NCBI RefSeq assembly: GCF_014193845.1
Contig: NZ_JACHZX010000001.1
Span: 1,093,370-1,157,369, forward strand
Origin: Sphingomonas sp. BK345
Lineage (GTDB): Bacteria; Pseudomonadota; Alphaproteobacteria; Sphingomonadales; Sphingomonadaceae
Direction: 5' to 3'
Length of the DNA: 64,000 bases
The notes under the pieces are model-generated. The model saw only the letters and a program-made list of their open reading frames with translations, was not told the origin of the DNA and searched no databases. Made by a program: the position numbers and the translations under genes. This document shows, piece by piece, positions 18,954 to 28,350 of this stretch. Each line of letters starts with the position of its first letter. The first letter of the stretch is position 1.

Positions 18954-19820
18954 ATGACCGACCAGTTGCCGCTCGTTACCACCGCCCCGCGCTCGACGAC
19001 GCGCGTCGTGCTCGTCGATCCCGCCGCGGTACGCATCTCGCCGCTCAATCCGCGCGTCGACACGCCGCACGCGCCCGACGCGATCGCGCGGCTCGCAGAC
19101 GAGTTGAAGGCGGTCGGCCAGATCAACGACGCACATGGCGAGACCGCCGCCGACGGGATCGTGGAGATCCTCGCCGGCTCGCGCCGCTGCGCCGCCTGCC
19201 TCGCCGCCGGGCTTCAGCTCCGCGTCCGCCTTCATCCGGATCTTCCGCGCGATGAGGCGATCGGGATCGCCTACCGCGACGACCGCGAGGCGCTCCGGCC
19301 GAGCTTCTGGGATTTGGCGGGCGGCTGGGAGACGCTGCTCGGCCGGCGCATCGTCACCTCCGACAGCGCGCTCGCCCGGCTGGTCGGCGTGGACAAGTCC
19401 ACGATGTCGCGTGGCCTCTCCTTCCGCAAGGCGCCCGAACCTATCCTCGCCGCCTTCGCCGACCGCCGCGAGATCAGCCTCAGCCAATGGATCGATCTCG
19501 CTCCGCTGATCGAGAACGACGACACCCGCGAGGCCCTCCTGACCCGCGCCGCGCTGATCGCCGGCAACGGCTATGCCGCCCCCCGCGTCGCCGCCGAGCT
19601 GAAGGCCGCCGCCGCCGGCAAAGTGGCGATCCCCGCGATCGAGGTGCGCAACCGCCACGACCGCGTCATCGCCACCATCCAGCCGGGACACCGCGGCGAC
19701 CTCACCGTCAAGTTCAAGCCGATGGCCGAGGCGCATCCCAGCTACCGGCTCGAATATGCGAGGCTCGTCCACGAGAAGCTGGTGGAGGTCATCAAGACCT
19801 TCTTCGACAAGGACGCCTGA
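18954..19820 (+). CDS. ParB/Srx-family nuclease-like DNA-binding protein
   Basis: A 288-aa protein from ATG 18954 (MTDQLPLVTTAP) with AGAGGA upstream; an earlier in-frame start at 18876 would read through the conserved motif and is rejected. Residues about 25-110 form a ParB N-terminal domain: ISPLNPRVDTPH, then IARLADELKAVGQINDAHGE and the ParB/Srx box EILAGSRRCAACLAAG. Residues about 140-175 form a helix-turn-helix (SALARLVGVDKSTMSRGLSF), as in KorB/ParB central domains. The protein is of normal ParB length with no linked ParA in the window. ParB-like proteins segregate or silence mobile replicons. It heads the second half of the backbone block and is followed 2 nt later by the next gene. 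Confidence 0.85.
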   Translation: MTDQLPLVTTAPRSTTRVVLVDPAAVRISPLNPRVDTPHAPDAIARLADELKAVGQINDAHGETAADGIVEILAGSRRCAACLAAGLQLRVRLHPDLPRDEAIGIAYRDDREALRPSFWDLAGGWETLLGRRIVTSDSALARLVGVDKSTMSRGLSFRKAPEPILAAFADRREISLSQWIDLAPLIENDDTREALLTRAALIAGNGYAAPRVAAELKAAAAGKVAIPAIEVRNRHDRVIATIQPGHRGDLTVKFKPMAEAHPSYRLEYARLVHEKLVEVIKTFFDKDA

Positions 19821-19822
19821 CG

Positions 19823-20164
19823 ATGGCGGATCAATCCAACGCCGTCGACCTGTTACCCACTGAGGAGGTCCAGCTCTGGTTCGGAGCCGCCAGCCGGCTC
19901 GTCGGACGCCACGACAGTCCCGTCCTCGCCCAGCTGCCCCTCAGCGTGTATCCCGATCCCGTGCCCGCCTGTGCGAGCTGCCCGGCCAAGGACTGGTATC
20001 TGACCGCCAAGGGACTGCGCTGCTTCTGCACGGAGAAGAACGTCGTCGCCTGGGTGTCCAATGCCGACCCGGTGCTCGCCTGCGACGCCCGCGAACGGCT
20101 TATCGCGGAGGACGTCGCCGACCGAAGCGACGACGCCGCGCCGAACCCGTGGAGCCGGACGTGA
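19823..20164 (+). CDS. Small Cys-containing hypothetical protein
   Basis: A 113-aa protein starting 2 nt after the parB stop. It carries a CASCPAKDWYL...RCFC pattern (about residues 50-75), a possible four-Cys zinc or Fe-S site, and TEKNVVAWVSNADPVLACDA downstream. No signal peptide. The function is unknown; it is coupled to parB and to the next gene (GTGA overlap), so it is part of the element backbone. Confidence 0.7.
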   Translation: MADQSNAVDLLPTEEVQLWFGAASRLVGRHDSPVLAQLPLSVYPDPVPACASCPAKDWYLTAKGLRCFCTEKNVVAWVSNADPVLACDARERLIAEDVADRSDDAAPNPWSRT

Positions 20165-20700
20165 ACCGGGCGGCGGCGCGGATGATGGCACGTGACCCGC
20201 GGATATCCGCCAGCGGCCTCCGCTTCCTGCTGATGGCGAACATCAGTGCCCGCGAATTCTGCGCCGGGTTCAGGATGCGGACCTGCGGCGAATGCCTCGC
20301 TCTCTCCACGCCATCGGCGCAGCGCCTCCCGGTCGCGCGCAAGTCGAGGATCCACGGCGGCAGGGGCGACTTCTTCAGCACGCGCTACGGCAGGATCATG
20401 CTCACCTATCACACCGACCGGTTCAGCTACGTCGAGGACTTGGTGTACGACGGCCCGCGCCGTGGCGCGGCCGACGTGCGGCTGACGCTGTGGGATCAGA
20501 TTCTGCCGCACACCGTTGTGGCCGCCATGCCCGGCCATCGCCTAGCGGATCTGATCGGCGACGGTGGGATATTCCTCGCGGCGAAGGCGACCCGGATCGT
20601 GCGGGCCGAGGTCGCGATCTATCCCGGCACGACCGCACTTCGGCTCGGTCTGGAGGCGTCATGGTATCCCGCCTCGCGCGCATTCACGACGATGGCGTGA
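20161..20700 (+). CDS. Hypothetical protein, last gene of the backbone block
   Basis: A 179-aa protein. GTG 20161 is chosen because it forms a GTGA overlap with the preceding stop; GTG 20149 is also in frame. No family is recognised. Features: MRTCGECLALSTPSAQRLP with a CxxC at about 45, a basic middle (RKSRIHGGRGDFFSTRYGR), and a C-terminal half with beta-like pattern. It closes the coupled block that begins at 15350. Confidence 0.65.
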   Translation: MNRAAARMMARDPRISASGLRFLLMANISAREFCAGFRMRTCGECLALSTPSAQRLPVARKSRIHGGRGDFFSTRYGRIMLTYHTDRFSYVEDLVYDGPRRGAADVRLTLWDQILPHTVVAAMPGHRLADLIGDGGIFLAAKATRIVRAEVAIYPGTTALRLGLEASWYPASRAFTTMA

Positions 20701-21142
20701 TCGTAACAGCCATCATGAGTCCCCTGAGCAACCAGCCCCCCTATACCGCCCGCGTCACGGGACTTCCTTGCCAATGCGAGATGACTGTAATTCTGCTAGG
20801 GCGGCAGGATGCAGACGTGCATTCATTTGGCAGGAAAGCGGAACGTCTGCTTACGGGAACGCCGAGGGCGATAGCCGACATTGCGCGGCACAGCCTTTTC
20901 CCGAAAACGATCGAATATCGGGAAAGGAATGGCTTTCTCAAAATCTCCCTACGATGTCCGAGTTGATACGCCGGCAGCCTTGATCTGAAACGACGGCCTC
21001 CTCCGCGCACCCGCTTAATCGCCTCAAATTTGGCCGGCGTCCTGCGCTGCAATTTGCTCGTATCCGCCTGCCTCATACCCGACTAAGGCTATGCAGGTCC
21101 GGAAGTCCGGGGGGACGGCCAGGCTTTTGGAAGGGGCGGGAA
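20701..21142. other. Intergenic region with an inverted repeat
   Basis: About 440 bp with no supported gene; open frames here lack an RBS and normal codon bias. At 20897-20925 there is an inverted repeat, TTTCCCGA-N13-TCGGGAAA, whose arm recurs at 31995, 32022 and 32083. The region separates the mobile backbone from the kinase cluster and is a plausible cargo junction. Confidence 0.5.
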
Positions 21143-22723
21143 TTGCCACAGAGTCAGGCTGCGCGTCGTGCAGACGCGCTGAGAGAATTGGCGTTGCTCG
21201 ACACTCCCGAAGAGCAGGCGTTCGACGACATCGTGTTCATTGCGTCGCGGACGTGTGACACGCCAATCGCGCTTATCAGTCTCCTCGATCATGACCGGCA
21301 ATGGTTCAAGGCGCGCGTCGGCCTGGACGTGGGCGAAACCGAGATCGCCGAGTCGGTATGCCAGATCGACATCGACGAAGCTGACATGCTGATCATTCCT
21401 GATCTGACGCGCGATCCCCGCACCGCCACGAACCCGCTGGTGACTGGTGAGCGGGCGTTCGGCTTCTACGCTGGCACCCCGCTGGTTCTGCGCTCCGGTG
21501 TCGTCGTTGGGCGGCTCTGCGTGATCGATACCGAACCGCGCCCGGAAGGCCTGACGCTCGAACAGTTGACGCTCCTGCGCGCCCTCGGACGGCAGGTGTC
21601 CGATCAGCTCGATCTTCGACGCGCCGCGCAGATCAGCGCCCGCCTGCTGGAACTGCAATCGGCGCTGATTGAAATTGGCGAGCGCATCCGGGCCAGCGAG
21701 GAGGCAGTCGAGATGACTGCCGCGGCGGCTGCCGTCGTTGGCCGCGTCCTTCAGGTGGAGCGAGCGAGCTTCGGCGTGGTCGATCCCGATGTGGAGATCG
21801 TCGATGTGAAAGCGGACTGGACCGCGCCGGGCGTCGCCAGCATCGCCGGGCGTCACCGCTTCGCGGATTACGGCGCTTTGCGCTCCGATCTGGTAGCCGG
21901 CGAACCGCTGGTCATCGAGGACGTGGCTACCGATCACCGCACCTCGGGCAATACCGCTGCGATGCACGCACTCGATATCGGCGCGCTGGTGAACATGCCG
22001 GTTCGGGAACGCGGGCGCACGGTCGCCATCTTCATCGTCAATGCCGCACGACCACGGACATGGACGCCCGACGAGCTGCTGTTCCTGCGTAGCGTCGCGG
22101 ACCGGCTCGAAGCCGGTGTCGCCCGCCTGCGTGCCGAGCAGCAACAGAGCATCCTCAACGGCGAGATCAACCACCGCCTCAAGAACATGCTCGCGATGGT
22201 GCAGGCGATCGCCAGCCAGACCCTGCGCGCCGTTTCCGAGCGCGAGCCGGTGGAGAGTTTCGAGCGCCGACTGGTCGCGCTGAGCGCCGCACACGACGTG
22301 CTGCTTCAGAAAAGCTGGAAGGATGCAGACCTGCGGACCGTGGCCGAGGCGGTGGTAGAAACGGTCGGCTTTGGCGAGCGCGTGTCTCTCGATGGCCCTT
22401 CGGTGCCGCTGGGCGCGCGTGCCGCGCTATCGTTTTCGCTCGTCATTCACGAGCTGATGACGAATGCGTGCAAATATGGCTCGCTCTGCATGGAGGGCGG
22501 GCACGTCGAGCTGACATGGATCATCGAGGGCAGCGGCCCGACTGCATCGCTGATCGTGCGCTGGCGCGAGCGTGGCGGTCCACCCGTCGTCGCACCGACC
22601 CGAAAAGGTTTCGGCTCTCGCCTGATACGGCTCGGCCTGACCGGAACGGGCGGAACCGAACTCCGTTATGAACCCGATGGATTCGAGGCCGACCTGCGGG
22701 CCTCCGTCGAGCATCTGGCGTAG
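21143..22723 (+). CDS. GAF-domain sensor histidine kinase (HisKA_2/HWE type)
   Basis: A 526-aa protein with a TTG start preceded by GGAAGGGGCGGG. Residues about 20-165 form a first GAF domain (starting LALLDTPEEQAFDDIVFIA, with GFYAGTPLVLRSGVVVGRLC), and about 185-330 a second (FADYGALRSDLVAGEPLVIE). The dimerisation/phospho-acceptor box EINHRLKNMLAMVQAIASQT at about 345 is of the HisKA_2/HWE class common in alphaproteobacteria. The ATPase part follows (LVIHELMTNACKYGSL as N-box, then GFGSRLI). There is no membrane segment, so it is a cytoplasmic sensor. The response-regulator gene 15 nt downstream is the probable phosphorylation partner. Confidence 0.9.
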   Translation: MPQSQAARRADALRELALLDTPEEQAFDDIVFIASRTCDTPIALISLLDHDRQWFKARVGLDVGETEIAESVCQIDIDEADMLIIPDLTRDPRTATNPLVTGERAFGFYAGTPLVLRSGVVVGRLCVIDTEPRPEGLTLEQLTLLRALGRQVSDQLDLRRAAQISARLLELQSALIEIGERIRASEEAVEMTAAAAAVVGRVLQVERASFGVVDPDVEIVDVKADWTAPGVASIAGRHRFADYGALRSDLVAGEPLVIEDVATDHRTSGNTAAMHALDIGALVNMPVRERGRTVAIFIVNAARPRTWTPDELLFLRSVADRLEAGVARLRAEQQQSILNGEINHRLKNMLAMVQAIASQTLRAVSEREPVESFERRLVALSAAHDVLLQKSWKDADLRTVAEAVVETVGFGERVSLDGPSVPLGARAALSFSLVIHELMTNACKYGSLCMEGGHVELTWIIEGSGPTASLIVRWRERGGPPVVAPTRKGFGSRLIRLGLTGTGGTELRYEPDGFEADLRASVEHLA

Positions 22724-22738
22724 GCGTAGCGGGAACCG

Positions 22739-23116
22739 ATGACCATCTCCCATCAAGGCTCCGTACCGATCGTCCTCGTCGTCGAAGACGAACCGCTGCT
22801 GCGGCTGTTTGCAGCGCAGGTGGTCGAGGATGCCGGCTACGAACCGCTGGAAGCGGCGAATGCTGCCGAGGCGATCGCGATCCTGGAGAGCAGGCCGGAC
22901 ATCCGGATCGTCTTCACCGACATCGACATGCCCGGCGGCCTGGACGGCATCAAACTGGCCGCGTGCATCCGCGACCGTTGGCCGCCGATCAAGATCATCA
23001 TGACATCGGGGAAGCCCTTGCCGCCGCGGACGGTTGTGCCAGCGGAGACGGTGTTCTTTGCGAAACCGTACCGGCAGGACCGCGTGATCGCCTCGCTCCA
23101 TAAGCTGGCCGCATAA
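22739..23116 (+). CDS. Single-domain response regulator (CheY-like)
   Basis: A 125-aa receiver-only protein: acidic pocket VVEDEPLL at about residues 14-21, phospho-acceptor Asp in VFTDIDMPGGLDG at about 61, conserved Thr/Ser in IIMTSG at about 88, and Lys in FAKPY at about 109. There is no output domain. It lies 15 nt after the HisKA_2 kinase stop and is probably its cognate receiver in a general-stress-type or light/redox phosphorelay. Confidence 0.92.
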   Translation: MTISHQGSVPIVLVVEDEPLLRLFAAQVVEDAGYEPLEAANAAEAIAILESRPDIRIVFTDIDMPGGLDGIKLAACIRDRWPPIKIIMTSGKPLPPRTVVPAETVFFAKPYRQDRVIASLHKLAA

Positions 23117-23251
23117 GGCTCCCTCGGATCAGCAGTTCCAGTTGACGGTCGGAGCAAGGTCGCTGGAGCCTTCCCACAGCACGGTTGATTGACGATCATT
23201 GAGAGCTGGCAAGTCATGGTCGGATCGAGAGGAATGCACTACGCATCGTAA

Positions 23252-25288
23252 ATGACTGATCCGCTTTCGTTCGCCGGAGATGGCAAGGCGTCATGCCAGT
23301 TGCGCGAATTCGATTGGGGTGCGTCCCCGCTCGGTTTGCAGGAACAATGGCCGGCGACCTTCCGCTTCCTGCTGTCGCTGATCCTCGCATCGCCGGAAGC
23401 GATGTGGTTCGCATGGGGACCGGAGCGGCTGTTCTTCTTCAACAACGCTTACGTGCCGCAGCTCGGCAACAAGCTGACTGGTGCGATCGGACGCCGTTTC
23501 GCAGATGTGTGGGCCGACGTTTACAAGGACGTGCGCGACGCGATCGACCAGACGTTTGCGGGCACCGCATCAAAGTTCACCGAACGGCCGCTGCTCATGG
23601 CTCGCGACGGCAGCGGCATGGTCGAGACCTTCTGGACCTTCTCCTTCTCGCCCGTGCGGAGCGAGCAGGGCGAGATCGTGGCGCTGCTGTGCACCGCCAT
23701 GGAAGAAACCCAGCGCAAGGAACGCGAGCGGGAGGGGTCGACAGCCTTGCGGCTGTATCAGGATATCGTTCGATCCGACCCCAACCCGGTATGCGCGTTC
23801 GACGCGCGCCATGCCGTGATCGCCTTCAACCAAGCATTCAGCGACGAGTTCTTCCGGGTGTACGGGCATCGCGCCCGGCTTGGCGACACCTTCCCTGAGC
23901 TGTTCCTGCCCGACCAGGGCCTGCTTATCGGAAGCTACCTGGATCGTGCGTTGGCGGGCGAGGACTTCACCGTCACCCAGCGGTTCGGTCACCCGGATCA
24001 CGCGGTGCCGATGTGGGAGATATCCTACAATCCGTTACGCGATGCGGAGGGGCACATTGTCGGTGCGGTCCAGCATGGCGTCGATATCAACGATCGGGTC
24101 CGCGCTGAGCAGGAGCTCGCCGAAGCGCAGGAACAGCTTCGCCAAAGCCAGAAGCTGGAAGCGATCGGCCAGCTTACGGGCGGAGTGGCGCACGACTTCA
24201 ACAACCTGCTGACCGTCATACGGGGCTCGGTTGATCTGCTTCGTCGCGACAACCTCCCGGCAGAGAAGCGGGGCCGATACATCGACGCAATCGGCATTAC
24301 GGCGGAACGAGCGGCCAAATTGACCAGTCAGCTTCTCGCCTTCGCTCGTCGCCAGTCGCTCCGGTCGGAGGTATTCGACGCCGGCAGCTCGCTGGAGGAA
24401 GTCGCCACCATGGTGCGGACCATGACCGGGTCGCGCATCGTCCTCGTCATCAAGGTGCCGGAAGCGGCCTTCTTCATCGATGCGGACCGCAGCCAGTTCG
24501 ACACGGCGATCATCAACATGGGCATCAACGCCCGTGATGCGATGAAAGGCGAAGGGCATTTGACGATCGCGATGGGACCTGTATCCGGCATCCCGGCGCT
24601 TCGGGGGCATGCCGCCCAGATTGGCGACTTTGTGGCCTTCACGATCGCCGACACGGGCAGCGGCATCCCCGCCGATGTGGTTGAGCGCATTTTCGAGCCG
24701 TTCTTCACCACGAAGGGCGTCGGCGAAGGCACTGGCTTGGGCCTTAGTCAGGTCATTGGTTTCGCCAAGCAGTCGGGCGGCGATATCAAGGTGGATAGCG
24801 TTCCGGGCAAGGGGACGACCTTTACCCTTTATCTCCCACGCGCCTATCCAGACGGTAGCGAGGCGATCGATCTTGAAGCAATCGAGCGGGTCGATGGTGA
24901 AGGCGTGTGCGTCCTCGTGGTGGAGGATAACGCGCAGGTCGGCGAGTTCGCAACGGCTGCGCTGGCGGAACTGGGCTATGACAGCGTGCTGGCGACGGAC
25001 GGTCGTGCAGCGCTCGGCCTGCTACGAGAGGATTGCGACCGCTTCCACGTCATCTTCTCTGATGTAGTGATGCCCGGCATGGGCGGAATCGAGCTGGGCG
25101 GCGAGGTTCGCCGCCTTTATCCCGACGTGCCGATCATCCTGACCAGCGGCTATAGTCACGTGCTTGCACAAAATGGGCAGCACGGGTTCGAGCTGCTGCA
25201 CAAGCCCTACTCGGTCGAGCAGTTATCCCACGTGCTGCGCAAGGCGATCACCTGGCAAGTTCGCAAGCGAGCTTTCCCGGTCGCCTAA
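23252..25288 (+). CDS. Hybrid sensor histidine kinase (PAS-PAS-HisKA-HATPase-REC)
   Basis: A 678-aa cytoplasmic protein. Residues about 20-160 form a PAS-like domain (FDWGASPLGLQEQWPATFRF, MWFAWGPERLFFFNNAYVPQ), and about 165-285 a second PAS. The H-box AIGQLTGGVAHDFNNLLTVI is at about 305. ATPase motifs are NMGINARDAM, ADTGSGIP and GEGTGLGLSQVIGF. A C-terminal receiver has VVEDNAQVG, VIFSDVVMPGMGG and LHKPYS. No transmembrane helix is seen. It follows the RR gene by 135 bp on the same strand and may share inputs with it. All catalytic boxes look intact. Confidence 0.92.
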   Translation: MTDPLSFAGDGKASCQLREFDWGASPLGLQEQWPATFRFLLSLILASPEAMWFAWGPERLFFFNNAYVPQLGNKLTGAIGRRFADVWADVYKDVRDAIDQTFAGTASKFTERPLLMARDGSGMVETFWTFSFSPVRSEQGEIVALLCTAMEETQRKEREREGSTALRLYQDIVRSDPNPVCAFDARHAVIAFNQAFSDEFFRVYGHRARLGDTFPELFLPDQGLLIGSYLDRALAGEDFTVTQRFGHPDHAVPMWEISYNPLRDAEGHIVGAVQHGVDINDRVRAEQELAEAQEQLRQSQKLEAIGQLTGGVAHDFNNLLTVIRGSVDLLRRDNLPAEKRGRYIDAIGITAERAAKLTSQLLAFARRQSLRSEVFDAGSSLEEVATMVRTMTGSRIVLVIKVPEAAFFIDADRSQFDTAIINMGINARDAMKGEGHLTIAMGPVSGIPALRGHAAQIGDFVAFTIADTGSGIPADVVERIFEPFFTTKGVGEGTGLGLSQVIGFAKQSGGDIKVDSVPGKGTTFTLYLPRAYPDGSEAIDLEAIERVDGEGVCVLVVEDNAQVGEFATAALAELGYDSVLATDGRAALGLLREDCDRFHVIFSDVVMPGMGGIELGGEVRRLYPDVPIILTSGYSHVLAQNGQHGFELLHKPYSVEQLSHVLRKAITWQVRKRAFPVA

Positions 25289-25378
25289 CCCTCCTTCCAT
25301 TCTCTAAATGGAACGTTGGGCGAGACGGCCCGGACATTCCCATTGGGATGGTGTTTTGGGATTGTGGAGGAGGCTCGC

Positions 25379-25861
25379 TTAGCCGGTTCCACCTGAGACA
25401 TCGGGAGCCACCTTGGGGTCGGGGTCCTGCGCCTTGCCGGTCGCAGGGGCCGCCTTCTGGCTCGGCATAGCGATGAGATAAGCAACGATCGCGTCGACGT
25501 CCTTCTCGGCCACCGGCGCCTTGTACACCTCACGCATCTTGGTGACGGTCGCCTTCCACTGGTCCGCTGATAACGCAGGCTGGGTCAGCACCATGCTGGC
25601 CGAATGGCACGAGGTGCAGTTGGCGTTGATGACGTCGGCGTGCGGACCATCGGGGTAGGTCGCGTCGTCGACCGGCAGGTCGACGCTGGTCGAGGCAAGC
25701 GAGAAGCCGCGGGCCGACACGCTGGCGGGGGGCGCCGGCTCGGACATTTCGGAGATCGGGGCAGGCGCCTTGCGGCTGCTCGGCGCACCGATCGATACGA
25801 GGATAATGCCGGTCAGGCCGATCAGGCCAGCGGCCATGATGCCGGGAGACGGGGTCTTCAT
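25379..25861 (-). CDS. sorB: Cytochrome c subunit of sulfite dehydrogenase (SorB-like)
   Basis: A 160-aa protein. An N-terminal signal-anchor (MAAGLIGLTGIILVSIGA) precedes a linker and one class I c-type haem site, CTSCH at about residue 83, with axial Met candidates later (MREVY, IAMPSQ). It starts 12 nt after the molybdoenzyme stop, the same order as sorAB. SorB accepts electrons from the Mo centre of SorA in the periplasm and passes them to the respiratory chain. Assignment rests on one haem and the gene pairing; a SoxD-like role is less likely because SoxD has two haems. Confidence 0.75.
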   Translation of the reverse strand: MKTPSPGIMAAGLIGLTGIILVSIGAPSSRKAPAPISEMSEPAPPASVSARGFSLASTSVDLPVDDATYPDGPHADVINANCTSCHSASMVLTQPALSADQWKATVTKMREVYKAPVAEKDVDAIVAYLIAMPSQKAAPATGKAQDPDPKVAPDVSGGTG

Positions 25862-25873
25862 GCTACTCGCTCC

Positions 25874-27109
25874 TCAGGCCGCGATGATGGTGGTGGTCTC
25901 GATATTGCCGCGCATAAACCCGCCCGGGTTCCAGATCGGCTTCATCGGCTGGGCGACACCGTTGGTGTTCCAGCAGCGCACCATGATCGGGTTGGCACCG
26001 CGTCGCAGCGGCACGCGACCATCCCACCGACGGAAGCTGTACCTGCCCTCGTCCGCTCCGAGCGTCGTCCTGTACCAGGTGCGGCTTCCGTCCGACGATA
26101 CATCGACCTTGGCGACGCCGCAGTCGCCGCCCATCGCGATGCCGCCGACCGGGATCGAGGCCTCATAGGCGATTGCCTGACCATCAGGCAGGCTGGTCAT
26201 CCAGCTGCGCGGGATCATCCGGTTGATGGGAACGGTCGGGAAGTCCTTGGCACCGGGCGCGACATTCGCGCCGGGTGTCGCCGGGATCTTGTAGGCCTTC
26301 GCCATCCAATACTGGTCGTCAGGGCCGGGCAGTACCTCAATCGCGTTCAGCATTTTGACCCAATAGGTCGAGTACCAGCCCGGCACGATCAGCCGGCAGG
26401 GAAAGCCGTTGAGGAGCGGCAGCTGCTCGCCGTTCATGCCGAAGGCGATCATCACTTCGCCGTCGCGGGCATGGTCGATGTCGAGCGCCTTCTCGAAGTC
26501 AGGGGCGCCAGCGACCACGGGCTGATCGAGCGCACCGAAGCGCACCTGCACCGCGCCTGTCTTGACCCCGGCGAGGTCGAGCACGTCGCGCAGGCGAACG
26601 CCGAGCCATTTGGCGTTGCCCATCGCGCCGTTGCCCCATTGCGCACCCGCGACCCGCGGCTGGAACAGCCCACGGCTGTTGCCCGAACACTGGTTGACCG
26701 CCGCCATCTCGACCCGTGGCAGGCGCAGCAGCTGGGCGAGACTGATCGACAGCGGTCGGTTGACGTGGCCGAAGACGTTGAGGCGGAAAGTCTCGACATC
26801 GATCGAGGTCGGGATGTCGGCCCAGTGCCAGCGGACGAAGAACTGGTCGTTGGGCGTGAACACCGACTTGTCGAACACGTCCATCGGCGTTTCCAGCAAG
26901 GGCGGATGGACACGCTGGAGGATCATGCTGCCCTTGCCGGGAAAGGCGCTGGTCATCGGCCGTTCGGCATTGCCCCCAGGCAGCTTAAGGTCGACGAGCT
27001 GCTGCGCCAGCGCAGGCGCGGCGGCAAGGCCGGCGGTGCCTAGCGCGGCGTGCCTGAGAAAGCGGCGACGGCTGGTCTCACTCGCCAGCCCGGCGTCGAA
27101 ATTGTCCAT
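25874..27109 (-). CDS. sorA: Periplasmic sulfite dehydrogenase molybdopterin subunit (SorA/SoxC-like)
   Basis: A 411-aa protein from ATG 27109, with AGGAGAG 6 nt upstream; the frame is open further upstream but the RBS fixes the start. The N-terminus carries a Tat signal, SETSRRRFLRHAALGTAG, cleaved near APALAQQ. The oxidoreductase molybdopterin domain has the Mo-ligand Cys in AAVNQCSGNSRGLFQPR at about residue 140. The Mo-co dimerisation domain follows (GGIAMGGDCGVAKVDVSSDG at about 340). It oxidises sulfite to sulfate with the cytochrome encoded next. Neighbours upstream are a TDT-family transporter and a LysR regulator, giving a coherent sulfite-detoxification or sulfite-respiration operon. 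Confidence 0.85.
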   Translation of the reverse strand: MDNFDAGLASETSRRRFLRHAALGTAGLAAAPALAQQLVDLKLPGGNAERPMTSAFPGKGSMILQRVHPPLLETPMDVFDKSVFTPNDQFFVRWHWADIPTSIDVETFRLNVFGHVNRPLSISLAQLLRLPRVEMAAVNQCSGNSRGLFQPRVAGAQWGNGAMGNAKWLGVRLRDVLDLAGVKTGAVQVRFGALDQPVVAGAPDFEKALDIDHARDGEVMIAFGMNGEQLPLLNGFPCRLIVPGWYSTYWVKMLNAIEVLPGPDDQYWMAKAYKIPATPGANVAPGAKDFPTVPINRMIPRSWMTSLPDGQAIAYEASIPVGGIAMGGDCGVAKVDVSSDGSRTWYRTTLGADEGRYSFRRWDGRVPLRRGANPIMVRCWNTNGVAQPMKPIWNPGGFMRGNIETTTIIAA

Positions 27110-27198
27110 GACAAGGCTCTCCTGTGGCCAGCCACGCTGGCGGATCGAAGGGGCGTTTCGCAAGTGATCGGACCGACTGATCCGATCATCACGGCGGA

Positions 27199-28350
27199 TC
27201 AGTTCGGGGTGGCGATGCAGGGGGAGACGAACAGGTTGCCCCGCCAGGCCCCAGCGAGCGTCTTGGCGCCAACCAGCAGCCACATCGCCGCGAGCGCGAT
27301 CGTCAGCACCGTGCCGACGATACCGAAGAAGCCAAGGTTCAGCGTCGTGCCGAGGCGGAAGGTGGCGACGGTGTAGACGCCGAGCGGAAAGGTATAGCCC
27401 CACCAGCCCAGGTTGAACGGGACGCCGGCGCGCCAGTAGCGGATGGTGATGAGCGTCGCGAGCGCCAGCCACCACAGGCCGAAGCCCCACAGGCAGAGCC
27501 CGGCCACAACGCCGATCCCTTGCGCGACGCTACCGACGCCGGCCAGCCCGTGTGCAGCGAGGATCGCCGGCGCATCCGCCCCGAGCACCAGCATGCCCAA
27601 CGCCCCCGTGCCGATCGGCCCCAGCGCCAGCCAGGAGGATGCCGCCATGCTCTCTTGCGGCAGCTTGTGGAGCGCCATGCGCAGGATGAGGATGGCGAGG
27701 ATGCCGAACGCGACCGGCACCGAATAGGCCCACAGCACATAGGATGTCGCAAGGGTTACTAGCTGCGCTCGCGCGTCGGTCAGATGCGGCGCGAGCAACC
27801 CGCCGCTGGCACCCGCCACTTCGGCTGCGACGACCGGCAGCAGCCATACCGCGGTCATGCCGTCCAAGCTGTGCTCGTGGCGGGTGAACATCAGATACGG
27901 GATCAGCACGCCGCATGCGAGCGACATGGCGACGTCGATCCACCACAAGACATGCGCGACCGGCACGATGCCGTTACCGAAGCGCGAGATCCCGAAAGCG
28001 AGGCAGCCATTGATGATCGTCGCCAGGCCCATTGGGATGGTCCCGATGAACATCGACACGGTATTGTGCCCGAAGATGCGCCGCGCCTCGTGCCCGAACA
28101 TCACCCAGCGCGCACCATAGAGGCCGGCGAACAGCGCGAAGAGCGCGATGTTGAAGAACCACAACACCTCGCCGACCGGCTTCAGCGCAGGTCCGATGCC
28201 GGGCACCTGCGGCAGCGCGAGCGCGAGGATGCCCGTGCCCATCGTTGCGGCGAACCAGTTGGGCGTGAACTGGCGGATCATCTCGCGCGGATGGTCGAGC
28301 CGGCTGAGCGGCTTGAGGCCGGTCAGGACCGAAGGGGTGTCGGCATTCAT
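27199..28350 (-). CDS. TDT-family (TehA/SLAC1/Ssu1-like) transporter
   Basis: A 383-aa integral membrane protein with about ten hydrophobic helices. N-terminal family signature: FTPNWFAATMGTGILALAL at about residue 30; later WWIDVAMSLACGVLIPYLMF and FNLGWWGYTFPLGVYTVATF. The family includes tellurite/anion channels, malate carriers and the yeast sulfite efflux pump Ssu1. Placement between a LysR regulator and sorAB makes sulfite export or uptake the best guess. It overlaps the LysR stop by 4 nt. Confidence 0.85.
   Translation of the reverse strand: MNADTPSVLTGLKPLSRLDHPREMIRQFTPNWFAATMGTGILALALPQVPGIGPALKPVGEVLWFFNIALFALFAGLYGARWVMFGHEARRIFGHNTVSMFIGTIPMGLATIINGCLAFGISRFGNGIVPVAHVLWWIDVAMSLACGVLIPYLMFTRHEHSLDGMTAVWLLPVVAAEVAGASGGLLAPHLTDARAQLVTLATSYVLWAYSVPVAFGILAILILRMALHKLPQESMAASSWLALGPIGTGALGMLVLGADAPAILAAHGLAGVGSVAQGIGVVAGLCLWGFGLWWLALATLITIRYWRAGVPFNLGWWGYTFPLGVYTVATFRLGTTLNLGFFGIVGTVLTIALAAMWLLVGAKTLAGAWRGNLFVSPCIATPN

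Noticed and set aside
17832..19772. 646-codon minus-strand frame opposite the backbone genes
   Set aside because: Antisense of the 788-aa protein and ParB-like genes; the plus strand carries the ParB motifs and coupled starts.
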